The position numbers and the translations under genes are program-made. The notes beneath the pieces are model-generated. The model was given only the letters and a program-made list of their open reading frames with translations, was not told the DNA's origin and made no database searches. Source: Aquimarina sp. BL5 (lineage in GTDB: Bacteria; Bacteroidota; Bacteroidia; Flavobacteriales; Flavobacteriaceae). From it: a stretch of DNA of 64,000 nucleotides. The DNA lies in assembly GCF_003443675.1 (NCBI RefSeq), contig NZ_CP031963.1, positions 3,619,501 to 3,683,500 of the forward strand, written 5' to 3'. Below, piece after piece: positions 25,413 to 38,300 of this stretch (positions are counted from its first letter, which is position 1; the number at the start of each line of letters is the position of its first letter).

Positions 25413-26105
25413 AAATTTTATGGTATAACCGTAAGGGATTTTTACTTTAGTAAATAGTTTCTGAATGACACTAAAAGCTGTAGGCTTTAAATTGTTGTTA
25501 ATCAGTGTTTTGCTTTAACCTCCCTTTGTGAATTTTTACATTTTCATTCTTTATTTTATCCTTTACTTTCTTTTTATATAGTTAAGTGTCAGCAATAGGA
25601 TAAATGTTACCAGAGAAATTTGATTTTTTTTAAATTATTTTATAAATCAAGATTATATGTCAGTTCTTAGACTACGTTCAAAGAGAAAAATTAGAAATCA
25701 GGAGTCAGAAGCCCGAAGTTTGTTTTTATTTTAGGTTTGTCTATTTGAGTTAAAAATCAGGAGATCCAGGACTGAAGTTTTCTTCTGTCTTCTGACTTTC
25801 TGTTTTTTAATTAATAGTGCTTCAAGCTTTATTAATAATATTCAGCGTGAATTATTCAATTTTTTTAAAACGTATATTTTTTGATGATTAGCGGGTTTGT
25901 TTATGACAGTTGAGCCCTTTGACTTCAGGGTGAAAATTAGGAATTGAGAATAGGGAGAGGAGTGTTGAGAATCCTTTTTAGGATAACTAGAATGTTTGAA
26001 TAAACAAAGCAAATTAGTATTGATCTTTGATGCATACCCTTATTTTATTAAAGTTATATTTCTGTGGAAATAAAAAAGCCATAACCAATAACTATTTTAT
26101 TTTCA
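25413..26105. other. Non-coding stretch with repeat remnants
   Basis: No credible gene is seen. At 25690-25800 lies another block of the degenerate GAAGTC-type micro-repeats (CAGGAGTCAGAAGCCCGAAGTTTG and the complementary TCTTCTGACTTTCTG). The remainder is AT-rich sequence with no recognised element. It ends at the second truncated tRNA copy. Confidence 0.5.
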
Positions 26106-26144
26106 GTGGAGAAGATGGGACTCGAACCCACGACCTCTTGACTG
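26106..26144 (-). pseudogene. tRNA-Ala(GGC) 3'-half remnant, copy 2 (candidate att scar)
   Basis: 39 nt identical to the 3' half of the intact tRNA-Ala at 47588-47661, from the anticodon stem to the discriminator. Similarity continues past the tRNA end into its 3' flank (CTGAAAAT, then AAATAGTTAT, then a T-run on the minus strand), matching the region of the intact gene's terminator. The 5' half is absent. It lies exactly between the RHS block and the adhesin operon. Confidence 0.85.
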
Positions 26145-26430
26145 GGTCAGTCAAAAATATTATGTATTAGTTTTTACAGACTTATTTGCAGGTATATTGA
26201 TCATAAAGTATTTAATTTAAATACTTTAATAACTATTAATTGATAGTATTTGTTTATCTCGTTTTTTTTTAACCTTTTGTATATTTTTGGGTTTTGCTAT
26301 TTTAATAAAAAAAGTTGCGGTGTTTTCCAAGATATGTGGATCCTGGAAAACATATAAGTGAAAATTTCTTAGTGCCATTTTTTTAGGCGGTTGAGAGGTT
26401 TTTTATAAAATAATATGCTACATCGACAAA
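26145..26430. other. AT-rich spacer between the tRNA remnant and the adhesin operon
   Basis: No gene. A perfect inverted repeat AAAGTATTTAA-T-TTAAATACTTT lies at 26205-26227. The last 80 nt before the OmpA stop are the 3' end of the adhesin operon. Confidence 0.4.
26308..26351 (-). terminator. Possible terminator of the adhesin operon
   Basis: On the minus strand GTTTTCCA (26344-26351) pairs with TGGAAAAC (26322-26329) across a 14-nt loop, and a run of seven T's follows after eight bases. It lies 80 nt after the OmpA-family stop. Confidence 0.4.
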
Positions 26431-28383
26431 CTACATCTTAGTAATTATAAATTCTGATCTCCTGTTTAGTTGGTGTTCTGCTTCAGAACAAGAAGCATCA
26501 TTAGTACAGTTATTAATTAATTGGGTTTCTCCATATCCAATGGCACTTTCGATTCTTTCTGCAGAGATTTTCTGAGACACCAAATACTCTTTTGTAGATT
26601 TTGCTCTTCGGTCCGATAAGGCAAGATTATAATCATCTGGTGATCTTGAATCAGTATGTGATTCAACTTTAATAATCATATTAGGATACTGGCTCATTAA
26701 CATAACAATTTTATTAAGTTCTATAGCAGCATCATTTCGTATAAAAGATTTATCTAAATCAAAATATATTATTCCAATCTTAATTTTGAGTAAACCATTT
26801 TCTTCTACAATTAATTCACTTACGGTATCAAGACCTAATGGCACTTCTGTTTTACCAGTCTGTCTAGCTGTTTTAAATTCTTTATCATTTGGGCTATACC
26901 CTTGTTTTTGGGCAATGACCTTATATTTTTCATCGCAATCAATAGGAGTAACAAAATTATAATCCCCATTTACATCTGTAATAGTTTCTTGTATTTGTTC
27001 TCCACCGCTAGAAAATAAAGCTACTTTAACATTGGTAATTCGCTCACCAGTTTTATTGTTGGAAACGTATCCATAGACGTTTTGAACACATTTTTCTACA
27101 GGAATCCTTTCAAATGAATAAATATCATCATCTCCTTTTCCTTGTTTTCTGTTAGAACAAACAAATCCAGTATTTTTATCCTCTCTTATTATGAATCCAA
27201 AATCATCTAATTTACTATTAAGCGGAGATCCTAAATTTACCGGGGTTTCAAAATAATTATTAACCATATAGTTAGATTCGAAAACATCCAATCCTCCGAG
27301 GCCTAAATGTCCGTCTGAAGCAAAATACAACCTCTCTTCTGTTATATAAGGAAACATTTCTCTACCATAGGTATTAATCTGATTCCCTAGATTTCTAGGT
27401 TTAGAATATTCATCATTATCTAATATATCAACTACGAATACATCAGTAGCTCCTATTGAACCAGGCATATCTGACACAAAATACAATTGCTTTCCATCTG
27501 GGCTAACAGCTGGGTGTCCTACTGAATAATCCTCTCCGTTAAAAGGTAATTCTTTTATATCCTTCCATATTTGATTTCCTTTTTTATCTTCTTCTAAAAC
27601 AGCACTATAGAGCTTCAGATGATTAATGCCTTCTTCATCTCTTCCTAAATTTCCATCGAAGTTGTTACGGGTAAAATATACCTTGTTATTATCAACAGAA
27701 AAAGAAACAGTTGCTTCATGATATTTTGTGTTTATCGTTTTAGAAAAATTCTCTGATTTTATAACATCATTTTCTAAAGTATTCATTTCACCTAAATACA
27801 AATTAAGAAATGGCTGCTCATTCCATCTATATTTTCTTTCATGATAATATGAAGAATCTATTGCAGAAGCATATACTAAGCTGTCTCTGTAATACATTGG
27901 TCCAAAATCTGAATACTCGGTATTTATAGAAAGGTTTCTAAGAACGAATTGAGGTTCTATATCTAAAATATCTTCTATAGTAACTTCTTCTTGTGCATAT
28001 TTGGTGGCACGAGGATCATTGGTTTTCGTTTTTTTAGCAAATTTTTTCATCCACTTCTTTGCTAATTTATATTCTCCTAAACCTTCCAAAGAATGGGCAT
28101 ATCTAAAAATATATTCTGGATTAACTTCATCGGGATATTCAGATATCAATTTATCGTACCATTTAAAAGCATTTTCCATATCGGTATTAAAATAATAAGC
28201 ATCTCCTGCTTTTTGTAATACTTCGATCGAATTATCTCCTTCATCAATAACTGCTTCATATTCTTTTGCAGCCTGTATGTACCACATTTTAGAAAATAAA
28301 TCATCCGCCCGTTTATACTTTTTCTGAGCCGAAATTGTAATTGAAAAAATCAATAAAATATGTATAGTAATAATTCTTTTCAT
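26431..28383 (-). CDS. OmpA-family lipid- or peptidoglycan-anchored protein with TPR and PD40 repeats
   Basis: 650 residues. Signal peptide (to about residue 19); TPR-like helices (about 20-140); a WD40-like PD40 beta-propeller region (about 190-430, including SPDGKQLYFVSD and ERLYFASDG); a carboxypeptidase-regulatory-like beta domain (about 440-520); and a C-terminal OmpA domain (about 530-650, GIIYFDLDKSFIRNDA and the peptidoglycan-binding LALSDRRAKSTKEYL). Proteins of this plan accompany PorP/SprF and giant adhesins in Bacteroidetes and probably anchor the complex to peptidoglycan. It starts 13 nt after the PorP/SprF gene and is the last gene of the operon. Confidence 0.9.
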   Translation of the reverse strand: MKRIITIHILLIFSITISAQKKYKRADDLFSKMWYIQAAKEYEAVIDEGDNSIEVLQKAGDAYYFNTDMENAFKWYDKLISEYPDEVNPEYIFRYAHSLEGLGEYKLAKKWMKKFAKKTKTNDPRATKYAQEEVTIEDILDIEPQFVLRNLSINTEYSDFGPMYYRDSLVYASAIDSSYYHERKYRWNEQPFLNLYLGEMNTLENDVIKSENFSKTINTKYHEATVSFSVDNNKVYFTRNNFDGNLGRDEEGINHLKLYSAVLEEDKKGNQIWKDIKELPFNGEDYSVGHPAVSPDGKQLYFVSDMPGSIGATDVFVVDILDNDEYSKPRNLGNQINTYGREMFPYITEERLYFASDGHLGLGGLDVFESNYMVNNYFETPVNLGSPLNSKLDDFGFIIREDKNTGFVCSNRKQGKGDDDIYSFERIPVEKCVQNVYGYVSNNKTGERITNVKVALFSSGGEQIQETITDVNGDYNFVTPIDCDEKYKVIAQKQGYSPNDKEFKTARQTGKTEVPLGLDTVSELIVEENGLLKIKIGIIYFDLDKSFIRNDAAIELNKIVMLMSQYPNMIIKVESHTDSRSPDDYNLALSDRRAKSTKEYLVSQKISAERIESAIGYGETQLINNCTNDASCSEAEHQLNRRSEFIITKM

Positions 28384-28396
28384 TATTGAGTACTTT

Positions 28397-29368
28397 TTAG
28401 AAGAATCTAGGTGACTTTAATCTCTTTTCTGCTGATATTAATTCAAAACGTATCATAATTTCATGACTACCCGTTGTAAACTTTTGTAACTCTGTAGTCG
28501 TATAATCATAGGCATATCCTATTAACAATCCTGGAGAGACTTGAAACCCTGCAAGTCCACTGAATGAGTCATCCCAGCGATAAGCTACTCCTAATCTGAA
28601 TTTATCATAAAACATAAAATTAGCTGATAAATCTACTATTAAGGGAGCTCCTACAACATGTTTTAACAGAAATGCAGGTTTAAATTTGGTATTTGCATTG
28701 ACATCAAATATTAATCCTCCTATTAAGAAAAAATGTAATCGTTCTGAAGCTAATGATTGTTGGATGTCATCATAATGTTGATCGGTAAAGAAATTCGGAA
28801 TCGATATTCCTAAATAACTTTTTTCACCATGCAGATATAATCCAGCCCCAACAGTGGGCAAAAACCTATTATTGATGTTTTGCTGAAACAATATATCTGG
28901 GTTTTGAGATTGACCTCTTGTCCAATCTAGACTAAAGAGTCTTCCTCCTCCTTTAACTCCAAAAGATAATTTATGGGTTTGAGAAGCTTGAATGGTATAG
29001 GAAAAATTCAAATCAACATAAAACTCATCAGCAGGGCCTATTTGATCGTTTACAATCGACAACCCTAGACCCACCTTTTTTCCAATAGGTGAATCTACTG
29101 TTAACGTTTGCGTTCTTGGCGCCCCATCAATACCTACCCATTGAGAACGATGAATTCCGGTAACACTAAGATTTCCTCGAGATCCTGCGTAAGCAGAATT
29201 TACACTCATCGTATTATACATATACTGCGTAAATTGCGGATCTTGCTGAGCATACATACCTAATGATACAAATACTATTAGAATCCCTATATTTTTTCTG
29301 ATATCAATATTCATTGTCTTTATCAAATTTTTCGAAAGTAGATTTTCTCTTTTACTATTCTTTTTCAT
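28397..29368 (-). CDS. PorP/SprF-family outer-membrane protein of T9SS
   Basis: 323 residues from the first ATG; the second ATG at 29314 (MNIDIRKNIGILIVF) gives a proper signal peptide ending MYAQ and is the more likely start, giving 305 residues. The mature N-terminus (QQDPQFTQYMYNTMSVNSAYAGSRG) is the PorP/SprF signature (only its DPQFTQYMYN core is needed), followed by a beta-barrel pattern. SprF-type proteins are needed for export or attachment of T9SS proteins that carry type B (gliding-motility, CHU_C-like) C-terminal domains, such as SprB. The giant gene directly upstream has exactly such a domain, so the two are expected to work as a pair. Confidence 0.93.
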   Translation of the reverse strand: MKKNSKRENLLSKNLIKTMNIDIRKNIGILIVFVSLGMYAQQDPQFTQYMYNTMSVNSAYAGSRGNLSVTGIHRSQWVGIDGAPRTQTLTVDSPIGKKVGLGLSIVNDQIGPADEFYVDLNFSYTIQASQTHKLSFGVKGGGRLFSLDWTRGQSQNPDILFQQNINNRFLPTVGAGLYLHGEKSYLGISIPNFFTDQHYDDIQQSLASERLHFFLIGGLIFDVNANTKFKPAFLLKHVVGAPLIVDLSANFMFYDKFRLGVAYRWDDSFSGLAGFQVSPGLLIGYAYDYTTTELQKFTTGSHEIMIRFELISAEKRLKSPRFF

Positions 29369-29379
29369 CGGTAGATTTT

Positions 29380-32300
29380 TTATCTATTGATATATAACCA
29401 TCCAGCTTTTGGCTCATTACCATCTCCTAAATCAAGAATATAGTAATAGGTTCCTACTGGAAGTTTATCCTCCGTATATAAAACGGCTCTACCGTTTGAA
29501 GTTCCATCGAATGTGTTATCATATCCATCTTTTTGATATACGATATTCCCCCATCTATTATATATGGTTAGTTTATTGTTTGGATATCTATCTATACAAT
29601 CGATATAGAATTGTTCATTCACACCATCATTATTTGGCGAAAACTCGTTAAATACTGTTAGACAAATAGTATCAATTGTCACTTGATCCTCATCGTTATT
29701 CGAATTCCCATCAATTTGGTCTAAAGAGACTAAAGAAGCAATATTCAAGTAATCTTCTATATCTAAAACTTCTACTACGATTTCGAGTGTTTCAGAATCG
29801 TTACCTGGAACCAATGGCACATTCCATATTCCAGAAACTTCACTGTAAACACCGGATGTTGTCGTAAATGATTCAAACCTATAACCAGTTGGTAATTGAT
29901 CTAATATTTCTACTGTAGTAGCATCTAATGATCCTAAGTTGTTTGCTGTAATGGTAAAAGTGATAATATCTCCTATTGCAGGATTAGCATTACTAACCGT
30001 TTTAATTACTTGTATATCCGCTACAGGAGTTTCAATAAATGCGTTATCCTCATCATCTTCACTTTGATCTCCATCATCATTGTTAGGATCACTATTAGGA
30101 TCAAATTGATCACTAGCTGTAATCTGAGCAATATTAATATACTCCCCATCTTCTAGTGTTGGCATATTAACAGTTGCTTCATAGGTTAAAGTTAATCCGG
30201 CGGTAGTTACTGTTAATCCCGTCCAATCAATGGTATTATCAGTTAACAAGCCTCCGCTACTAATATTGGAAATATTACTATATCCTATAGGCAATATATC
30301 TTGAGCTCCTACTCCTGTTGCTGTATCAGGTCCTATATTATCGATTTGTATTGTAAAAGTAACAACCTCACCTACATTAGCATTTACATTACTTACCGAT
30401 TTGCTAAGACTCAAATCAGCTTGCTCAACAAATACTTGGATATTATCCTGATCATTCTCTGTAATATCGTCATTACCTGGCACACTATTAGGATCCAATT
30501 GATCACTAGCGGTAATCTCAGCCTCATTAATATACTCATCAGGGGCGCCCGATGGAGTATTTACCAATACATCAATGAATAATGTTTGTGTACTTCCATT
30601 TGGAACCGTACCTACGTTCCACACTCCCGTAACTTCGTCATATGTCCCGGATGTTGCACTGAATAGTATAAAATCAAATCCAGGTGGTAACTGATCTACT
30701 ACTTCTACATTCGTAGCAACATCAGGACCATCATTCGTTACTGTTATCTGGAAAGTGATCTCATCACCAACATTTGGTGTAATATCATTATCCACAACCG
30801 TTTTTTCTAAAGATAAATCAGCAATCGCATCTACTGGAGTGACTAATTGATTATCCTCATCATCTTCACTTTGATCTCCATCATCATTGCCTGGTCCAGA
30901 ATCTGGATCTGTTATATCTGATGCCGAAACTTCTGCTACATTTAAATAATCTCCCGTGGCATTTACTAGTACATCAATTAATAATGTTTCAGAGGTTCCA
31001 CTAGCGATATTACCTACATTCCAAATTCCTGTATTTTCATCATAACTTCCGGTTGAAGAGCTGAACAAAACAAAATCAAATCCGGATGGTAATAAATCTA
31101 GTATTTCTACACCAGATGCATCTTGTGGTCCATCATTGGACACTGTTATTTGGAAAGTAATCTCTGTTCCAATCAATGGCATTGTATCTCCATCAACAAC
31201 TGTCTTAATTAAGGATAAATCCGCTATAGACTCTACTGGAGTTACAATCTCACTATCTTCATCATCTTCACTTTGGTCTCCATCATCGTTATCAGGACTC
31301 GAATCTATATCTAAAACATCAGATGCGGTAACTTCTGCTATATTTAAATAATCTCCTGCCGCATTTATTAATACATCAATTAACAGTGTTTCTGATGTTC
31401 CACTAGCAATATTACCAACAGTCCAAATTCCAGTGTTTTGATCATATCCTCCTACTGTAGAACTAAACAAAACAAAATCGTATCCAGATGGAAGCAAGTC
31501 CGTTACTTCTATACCTGTTGCATCCTGTGGACCATCATTAGTAACCGTTATTTGGAACGTAATCTCAGAACCTATAAGCGGAGTTGTATCTCCATCGACC
31601 ACAACTTTAGTAAGCGATAAATCCGCAATTGATTCTACAGGAGTAACAATTGCATTATCTTCATCATCTTCATCTTGATCACCATCATCGTTATTCGGAA
31701 CAGAATCCATATCAAACACATCCGAAGCAGTAACTTCAGTAATATTTAAATAATCCCCAGTGGCATTTACTAATACATCTATTAGTAATGTTTCTGATGT
31801 TCCACTAGCAATATTACCAACTGTCCAAACTCCAGTGTTTTCATCATAATCACCTACAGTAGAACTGAATAATATAAAGTCATATCCAGATGGTAGTAAA
31901 TCTGTTACTTCAACACCAGTTGCATCTTGTGGTCCGTCGTTAAATACTCTAATTTGGAAAGTAATCTCAGAACCAATTAATGGTGTTGTATCTCCATCTA
32001 CTACTACTTTGGTCAAGGATAAATCAGCTTGAGCCGGTGGAATCGTAATGCTATCCTCATCATCATCAGCAATACCATCACCATTATCATCTACAGTCTC
32101 ATCCGCTGTTGGATCACTATCTGGATCATACTGATCACTAGCAGTAATCTGCGCAGCATTTGTATATTCTCCTGCAGCACCCGTTGGTGCTTCAACAGTT
32201 GCGGTATAGGTTAGAGTAATGCTTCCATTATTAGCAGGGATACTTAATCCACTCCAATTGGCAGTGTTATTTGGAAGATCTGGAGTACCTCCATTATTAA

Positions 32301-35300
32301 CAGCTACCAATGTAAACCCTATTGGTAATACATCTTCTATTGATACACCCGTAGCTGCATCAGGTCCTGCATTACTAACTACCAAACTAAAGGTAACCGT
32401 ATCACCTACATTAGGATTGTTATCATCGATACTTTTCGTAATACTTAAATCCGCTGATTGTGGAACAACTACTGCCGTATCCTCATCATCATCCGCAATA
32501 CCATCACCATTATCATCAACTGTGCTATCTGAGGTAGGATCACTATCTGGATCAAACTGATCGCTCGCTGTAATCTCTGCTTGATTTAAATACTCGTCAA
32601 CAGCTCCTGTTGGAGCATCTACAATAGCGTCGAATGTAAGTGTTAAAGGTACAGTAGTTGTTACTGAAAGACCTGTCCAATCTATTGTGTTACCTGTAAC
32701 AATACCTCCAGAACTAATACTAGTTATACCACTATATCCTCCAGGCACAATATCTGCAATAGATACCCCTGTAGCATCACTTGGCCCATCATTAGTAATA
32801 GTTAAAGTAAAAGTAACGGTATCTCCCACGTTTGGAGTAGGATCACTTACTACTTTATTAATACTTAAATCAGAGGTCTGTGGAGTAACTTCAAAATTAT
32901 CCTCATCATCCTCATCCTGGTCTCCATCATCATTGTCTGGCGTACTATCGGGATCAAACTGATCACTCGCTGTTACTTCTGCAACATTATTATATTCTCC
33001 TGCAATACCTGTTGGTGCCAATACTTGGACATCATAGGTTAAGGTAATAATATTACTACCAGCAGGAAGCGCTGTTGGATCAGGAATGGTAAGAGTTGTC
33101 CAATCGATTTGATTGCCAGTAGCAATTCCTCCATTATCAATAGTTCCACCTACAATAGCGTATCCATCAGGAACAAGATCCTGTATTTCAACTCCGGTGG
33201 CTTCACTAGGTCCATTATTGGTCAATGTAATTTCAAAAGTAATTATATCTCCAACATTAGGAGGTAATACTGTCCCTGCGTTTTGAACTCCTTTGGAAAT
33301 TTCTAAATCTGCCTGAGCTGGAACTACAGTTTCTGTATCTTCATCATCATCCGCAATACCATCTCCATTATCATCTACAGTTTCATCAGTAGTAGGATCA
33401 CTATCTGGATCAAATTGATCACTACCCGTAATCTGAGCTAAATTGGTATATTCTCCTGCTGCGCCTGTTGGAGCATTTACCGTTACCTGATAGGTAAGTG
33501 TAATTCCAGTTAATGGAACAGTGGCAATATCCCAATCTATAGTGGTCGATCCTGCATTATATACTCCAGCATTATCAATACTACCAGCCACAATACTATA
33601 ACCTATTGGTAAAACATCCTCGATAGAAACATTGGTAGCTACATCTGGACCTGCATTAGTGATTGCTAAACTAAAAGTTAACACATCACCTATATTAACA
33701 GGTGCTCCATTGACATCTACAAAACTCTTTACTAACGCTAAATCTGCTGCAGTAGGAGTGATCACAAAAGTATCTTCATCATCATCAGCAATACCATCTC
33801 CATTATCATCTCCAGTCTCATCAGTATTAGGATCACTATCTGGATCAAATTGATCACTACCCGTAATCTGAGCTAGATTTAGATATTCATCAGCAGCAGC
33901 AGTCGGTGCATTAACCGTTGCTGTATATGTTAGGGTAATTGAACTATTACTAGGTACAAATAAATTTGTCCAATTAGCAGTATTATTAGGAACATCAGCT
34001 GTACCTGTATTGTTAACTGTTCCTAATGTTAACCCTATAGGTAATACATCTTCTACTGAAACTCCAGTAGCATCACTTGAACCATCATTGGTAATTGTTA
34101 ACTCAAATACTAATGTATCTCCAACATCTGGAGTAGCACTTCCACTCTGTAATCCTTTGCTAATACTTAAATCAGCTTGAGCCGGTGGAATCGTAATGCT
34201 ATCCTCATCATCATCAGCAATACCATCACCATTATCATCTACAGTCTCATCCGCTGTTGGATCACTATCTGGATCATACTGATCACTAGCAGTAATCTGC
34301 GCAGCATTTGTATATTCTCCTGCAGCACCCGTTGGTGCTTCAACAGTTGCGGTATAGGTTAGAGTAATGCTTCCATTATTAGCAGGGATACTTAATCCAC
34401 TCCAATTGGCAGTGTTATTTGGAAGATCTGGAGTACCTCCATTATTAACAGCTACCAATGTAAACCCTATTGGTAATACATCTTCTATTGATACACCCGT
34501 AGCTGCATCAGGTCCTGCATTACTAACTACCAAACTAAAGGTAACCGTATCACCTACATTAGGATTGTTATCATCGATACTTTTCGTAATACTTAAATCC
34601 GCTGATTGTGGAACAACTACTGCCGTATCCTCATCATCATCCGCAATACCATCACCATTATCATCAACTGTGCTATCTGAGGTAGGATCACTATCTGGAT
34701 CAAACTGATCGCTCGCTGTAATCTCTGCTTGATTTAAATACTCGTCAACAGCTCCTGTTGGAGCATCTACAATAGCGTCGAATGTAAGTGTTAAAGGTAC
34801 AGTAGTTGTTACTGAAAGACCTGTCCAATCTATTGTGTTACCTGTAACAATACCTCCAGAACTAATACTAGTTATACCACTATATCCTGCTGGCACAATA
34901 TCTGCAACAGATACCCCTGTAGCATCACTTGGCCCATCATTAGTAATAGTTAAAGTAAAAGTAACGGTATCTCCCACGTTTGGAGTAGGATCACTTACTA
35001 CTTTATTTATATTTAAATCAGAAGTCTGTGGAGTAACTTCAAAATTATCCTCATCATCCTCATCCTGGTCTCCATCATCATTGTCTGGCGTACTATCGGG
35101 ATCAAACTGATCACTCGCTGTTACTTCTGCAACATTATTATATTCTCCTGCAATACCTGTTGGTGCCAATACTTGGACATCATAGGTTAAGGTAATAATA
35201 TTACTACCAGCAGGAAGCGCTGTTGGATCAGGAATGGTAAGAGTTGTCCAATCGATTTGATTGCCAGTAGCAATTCCTCCATTATCAATAGTTCCACCTA

Positions 35301-38300
35301 CAATAGCGTATCCATCAGGAACAAGATCCTGTATTTCAACTCCGGTGGCTTCACTAGGTCCATTATTGGTCAATGTAATTTCAAAAGTAATTATATCTCC
35401 AACATTAGGAGGTAATACTGTCCCTGCGTTTTGAACTCCTTTGGAAATTTCTAAATCTGCCTGAGCTGGAACTACAGTTTCTGTATCTTCATCATCATCC
35501 GCAATACCATCTCCATTATCATCTACAGTTTCATCAGTAGTAGGATCACTATCTGGATCAAATTGATCACTACCCGTAATCTGAGCTAAATTGGTATATT
35601 CTCCTACTGCGCCTGTTGGAGCATTTACCGTTACCTGATAGGTAAGTGTAATTCCAGTTAATGGAACAGTGGCAATATCCCAATCTATAGTGGTCGATCC
35701 TGCATTATATACTCCAGCATTATCAATACTACCAGCCACAATACTATAACCTATTGGTAAAACATCCTCGATAGAAACATTGGTAGCTACATCTGGACCT
35801 GTATTAGTGATTGCTAAACTAAAAGTTAACACATCACCTATATTAACAGGTGCTCCATTGACATCTACAAAACTCTTTACTAACGCTAAATCTGCTGCAG
35901 TAGGAGTGATCACAAAAGTATCTTCATCATCATCAGCAATACCATCTCCATTATCATCTCCAGTCTCATCAGTATTAGGATCACTATCTGGATCAAATTG
36001 ATCACTACCCGTAATCTGAGCTAGATTTAGATATTCATCAGCAGCAGCAGTCGGTGCATTAACCGTTGCTGTATATGTTAGGGTAATTGAACTATTACTA
36101 GGGACGAATAAATTTGTCCAATTAGCAGTATTATTAGGAACATCAGCTGTACCTGTATTGTTAACTGTCCCTAATGTTAACCCTATAGGTAATACATCTT
36201 CTACTGAAACTCCAGTAGCATCACTTGAACCATCATTGGTAATTGTTAACTCAAATACTAATGTATCTCCAACATCTGGAGTAGCACTTCCACTCTGTAA
36301 TCCTTTGCTGATACTTAAATCAGCTTGAGCCGGTGGAATCGTAATGCTATCCTCATCATCATCAGCAATACCATCACCATTATCATCTACAGTCTCATCC
36401 GCTGTTGGATCACTATCTGGATCATACTGATCACTAGCAGTAATCTGCGCAGCATTTGTATATTCTCCTGCAGCACCCGTTGGTGCTTCAACAGTTGCGG
36501 TATAGGTTAGAGTAATGCTTCCATTATTAGCAGGGATACTTAATCCACTCCAATTGGCAGTGTTATTTGGAAGATCTGGAGTACCTCCATTATTAACAGT
36601 TACCAATGTAAACCCTATTGGTAATACATCTTCTATTGATACACCCGTAGCTGCATCAGGTCCTGCATTACTAACTACCAAACTAAAGGTAACCGTATCA
36701 CCTACATTAGGATTGTTATCATCGATACTTTTCGTAATACTTAAATCCGCTGATTGTGGAACAACTACTGCCGTATCCTCATCATCATCCGCAATACCAT
36801 CACCATTATCATCAACTGTGCTATCTGAGCTAGGATCACTATCGGGATCAAACTGATCGCTCGCTGTAATCTCTGCTTGATTTAAATACTCGTCAACAGC
36901 TCCTGTTGGAGCATCTACAATAGCGTCGAATGTAAGTGTTAAAGGTACAGTAGTTGTTACTGAAAGACCTGTCCAATCTATTGTGTTACCTGTAACAATA
37001 CCTCCAGAACTAATACTAGTTATACCACTATATCCTCCAGGCACAATATCTGCAATAGATACCCCTGTAGCATCACTTGGCCCATCATTAGTAATAGTTA
37101 AAGTAAAAGTAACGGTATCTCCCACGTTTGGAGTAGGATTACTTACTACTTTATTAATACTTAAATCAGAGGTCTGTGGAGTAACTTCAAAATTATCCTC
37201 GTCATCCTCATCCTGGTCTCCATCATCATTGTCTGGTGTACTATCTGGATCAAACTGATCACTCGCTGTTACTTCTGCAACATTATTATATTCTCCTGCA
37301 ATACCTGTTGGTGCCAATACTTGGACATCATAGGTTAAGGTAATAATATTACTACCAGCAGGAAGCGCTGTTGGATCAGGAATGGTAAGAGTTGTCCAAT
37401 CGATTTGATTGCCAGTAGCAATTCCTCCATTATCAATAGTTCCACCTACAATAGCGTATCCATCAGGAACAAGATCTTGTATTTCAACTCCGGTGGCTTC
37501 ACTAGGTCCATTATTGGTCAATGTAATTTCAAATGTAATTATATCTCCAACATTAGGAGGTAATACTGTCCCTGCGTTTTGAACTCCTTTGGAAATTTCT
37601 AAATCTGCCTGAGCTGGAACTACAGTTTCTGTATCTTCATCATCATCCGCAATACCATCTCCATTATCATCTACAGTTTCATCAGTAGTAGGATCACTAT
37701 CTGGATCAAATTGATCACTACCCGTAATCTGAGCTAAATTGGTATATTCTCCTGCTGCGCCTGTTGGAGCATTTACCGTTACCTGATAGGTAAGTGTAAT
37801 TCCAGTTAATGGAACAGTGGCAATATCCCAATCTATAGTGGTCGATCCTGCATTATATACTCCAGCATTATCAATACTACCAGCCACAATACTATAACCT
37901 ATTGGTAAAACATCCTCGATAGAAACATTGGTAGCTACATCTGGACCTGCATTAGTGATTGCTAAACTAAAAGTTAACACATCACCTATATTAACAGGTG
38001 CTCCATTGACATCTACAAAACTCTTTACTAACGCTAAATCTGCTGCAGTAGGAGTGATCACAAAAGTATCTTCATCATCATCAGCAATACCATCTCCATT
38101 ATCATCTCCAGTCTCATCAGTATTAGGATCACTATCTGGATCAAATTGATCACTACCCGTAATCTGAGCTAGATTTAGATATTCATCAGCAGCAGCAGTC
38201 GGTGCATTAACCGTTGCTGTATATGTTAGGGTAATTGAACTATTACTAGGTACAAATAAATTTGTCCAATTAGCAGTATTATTAGGAACATCAGCTGTAC

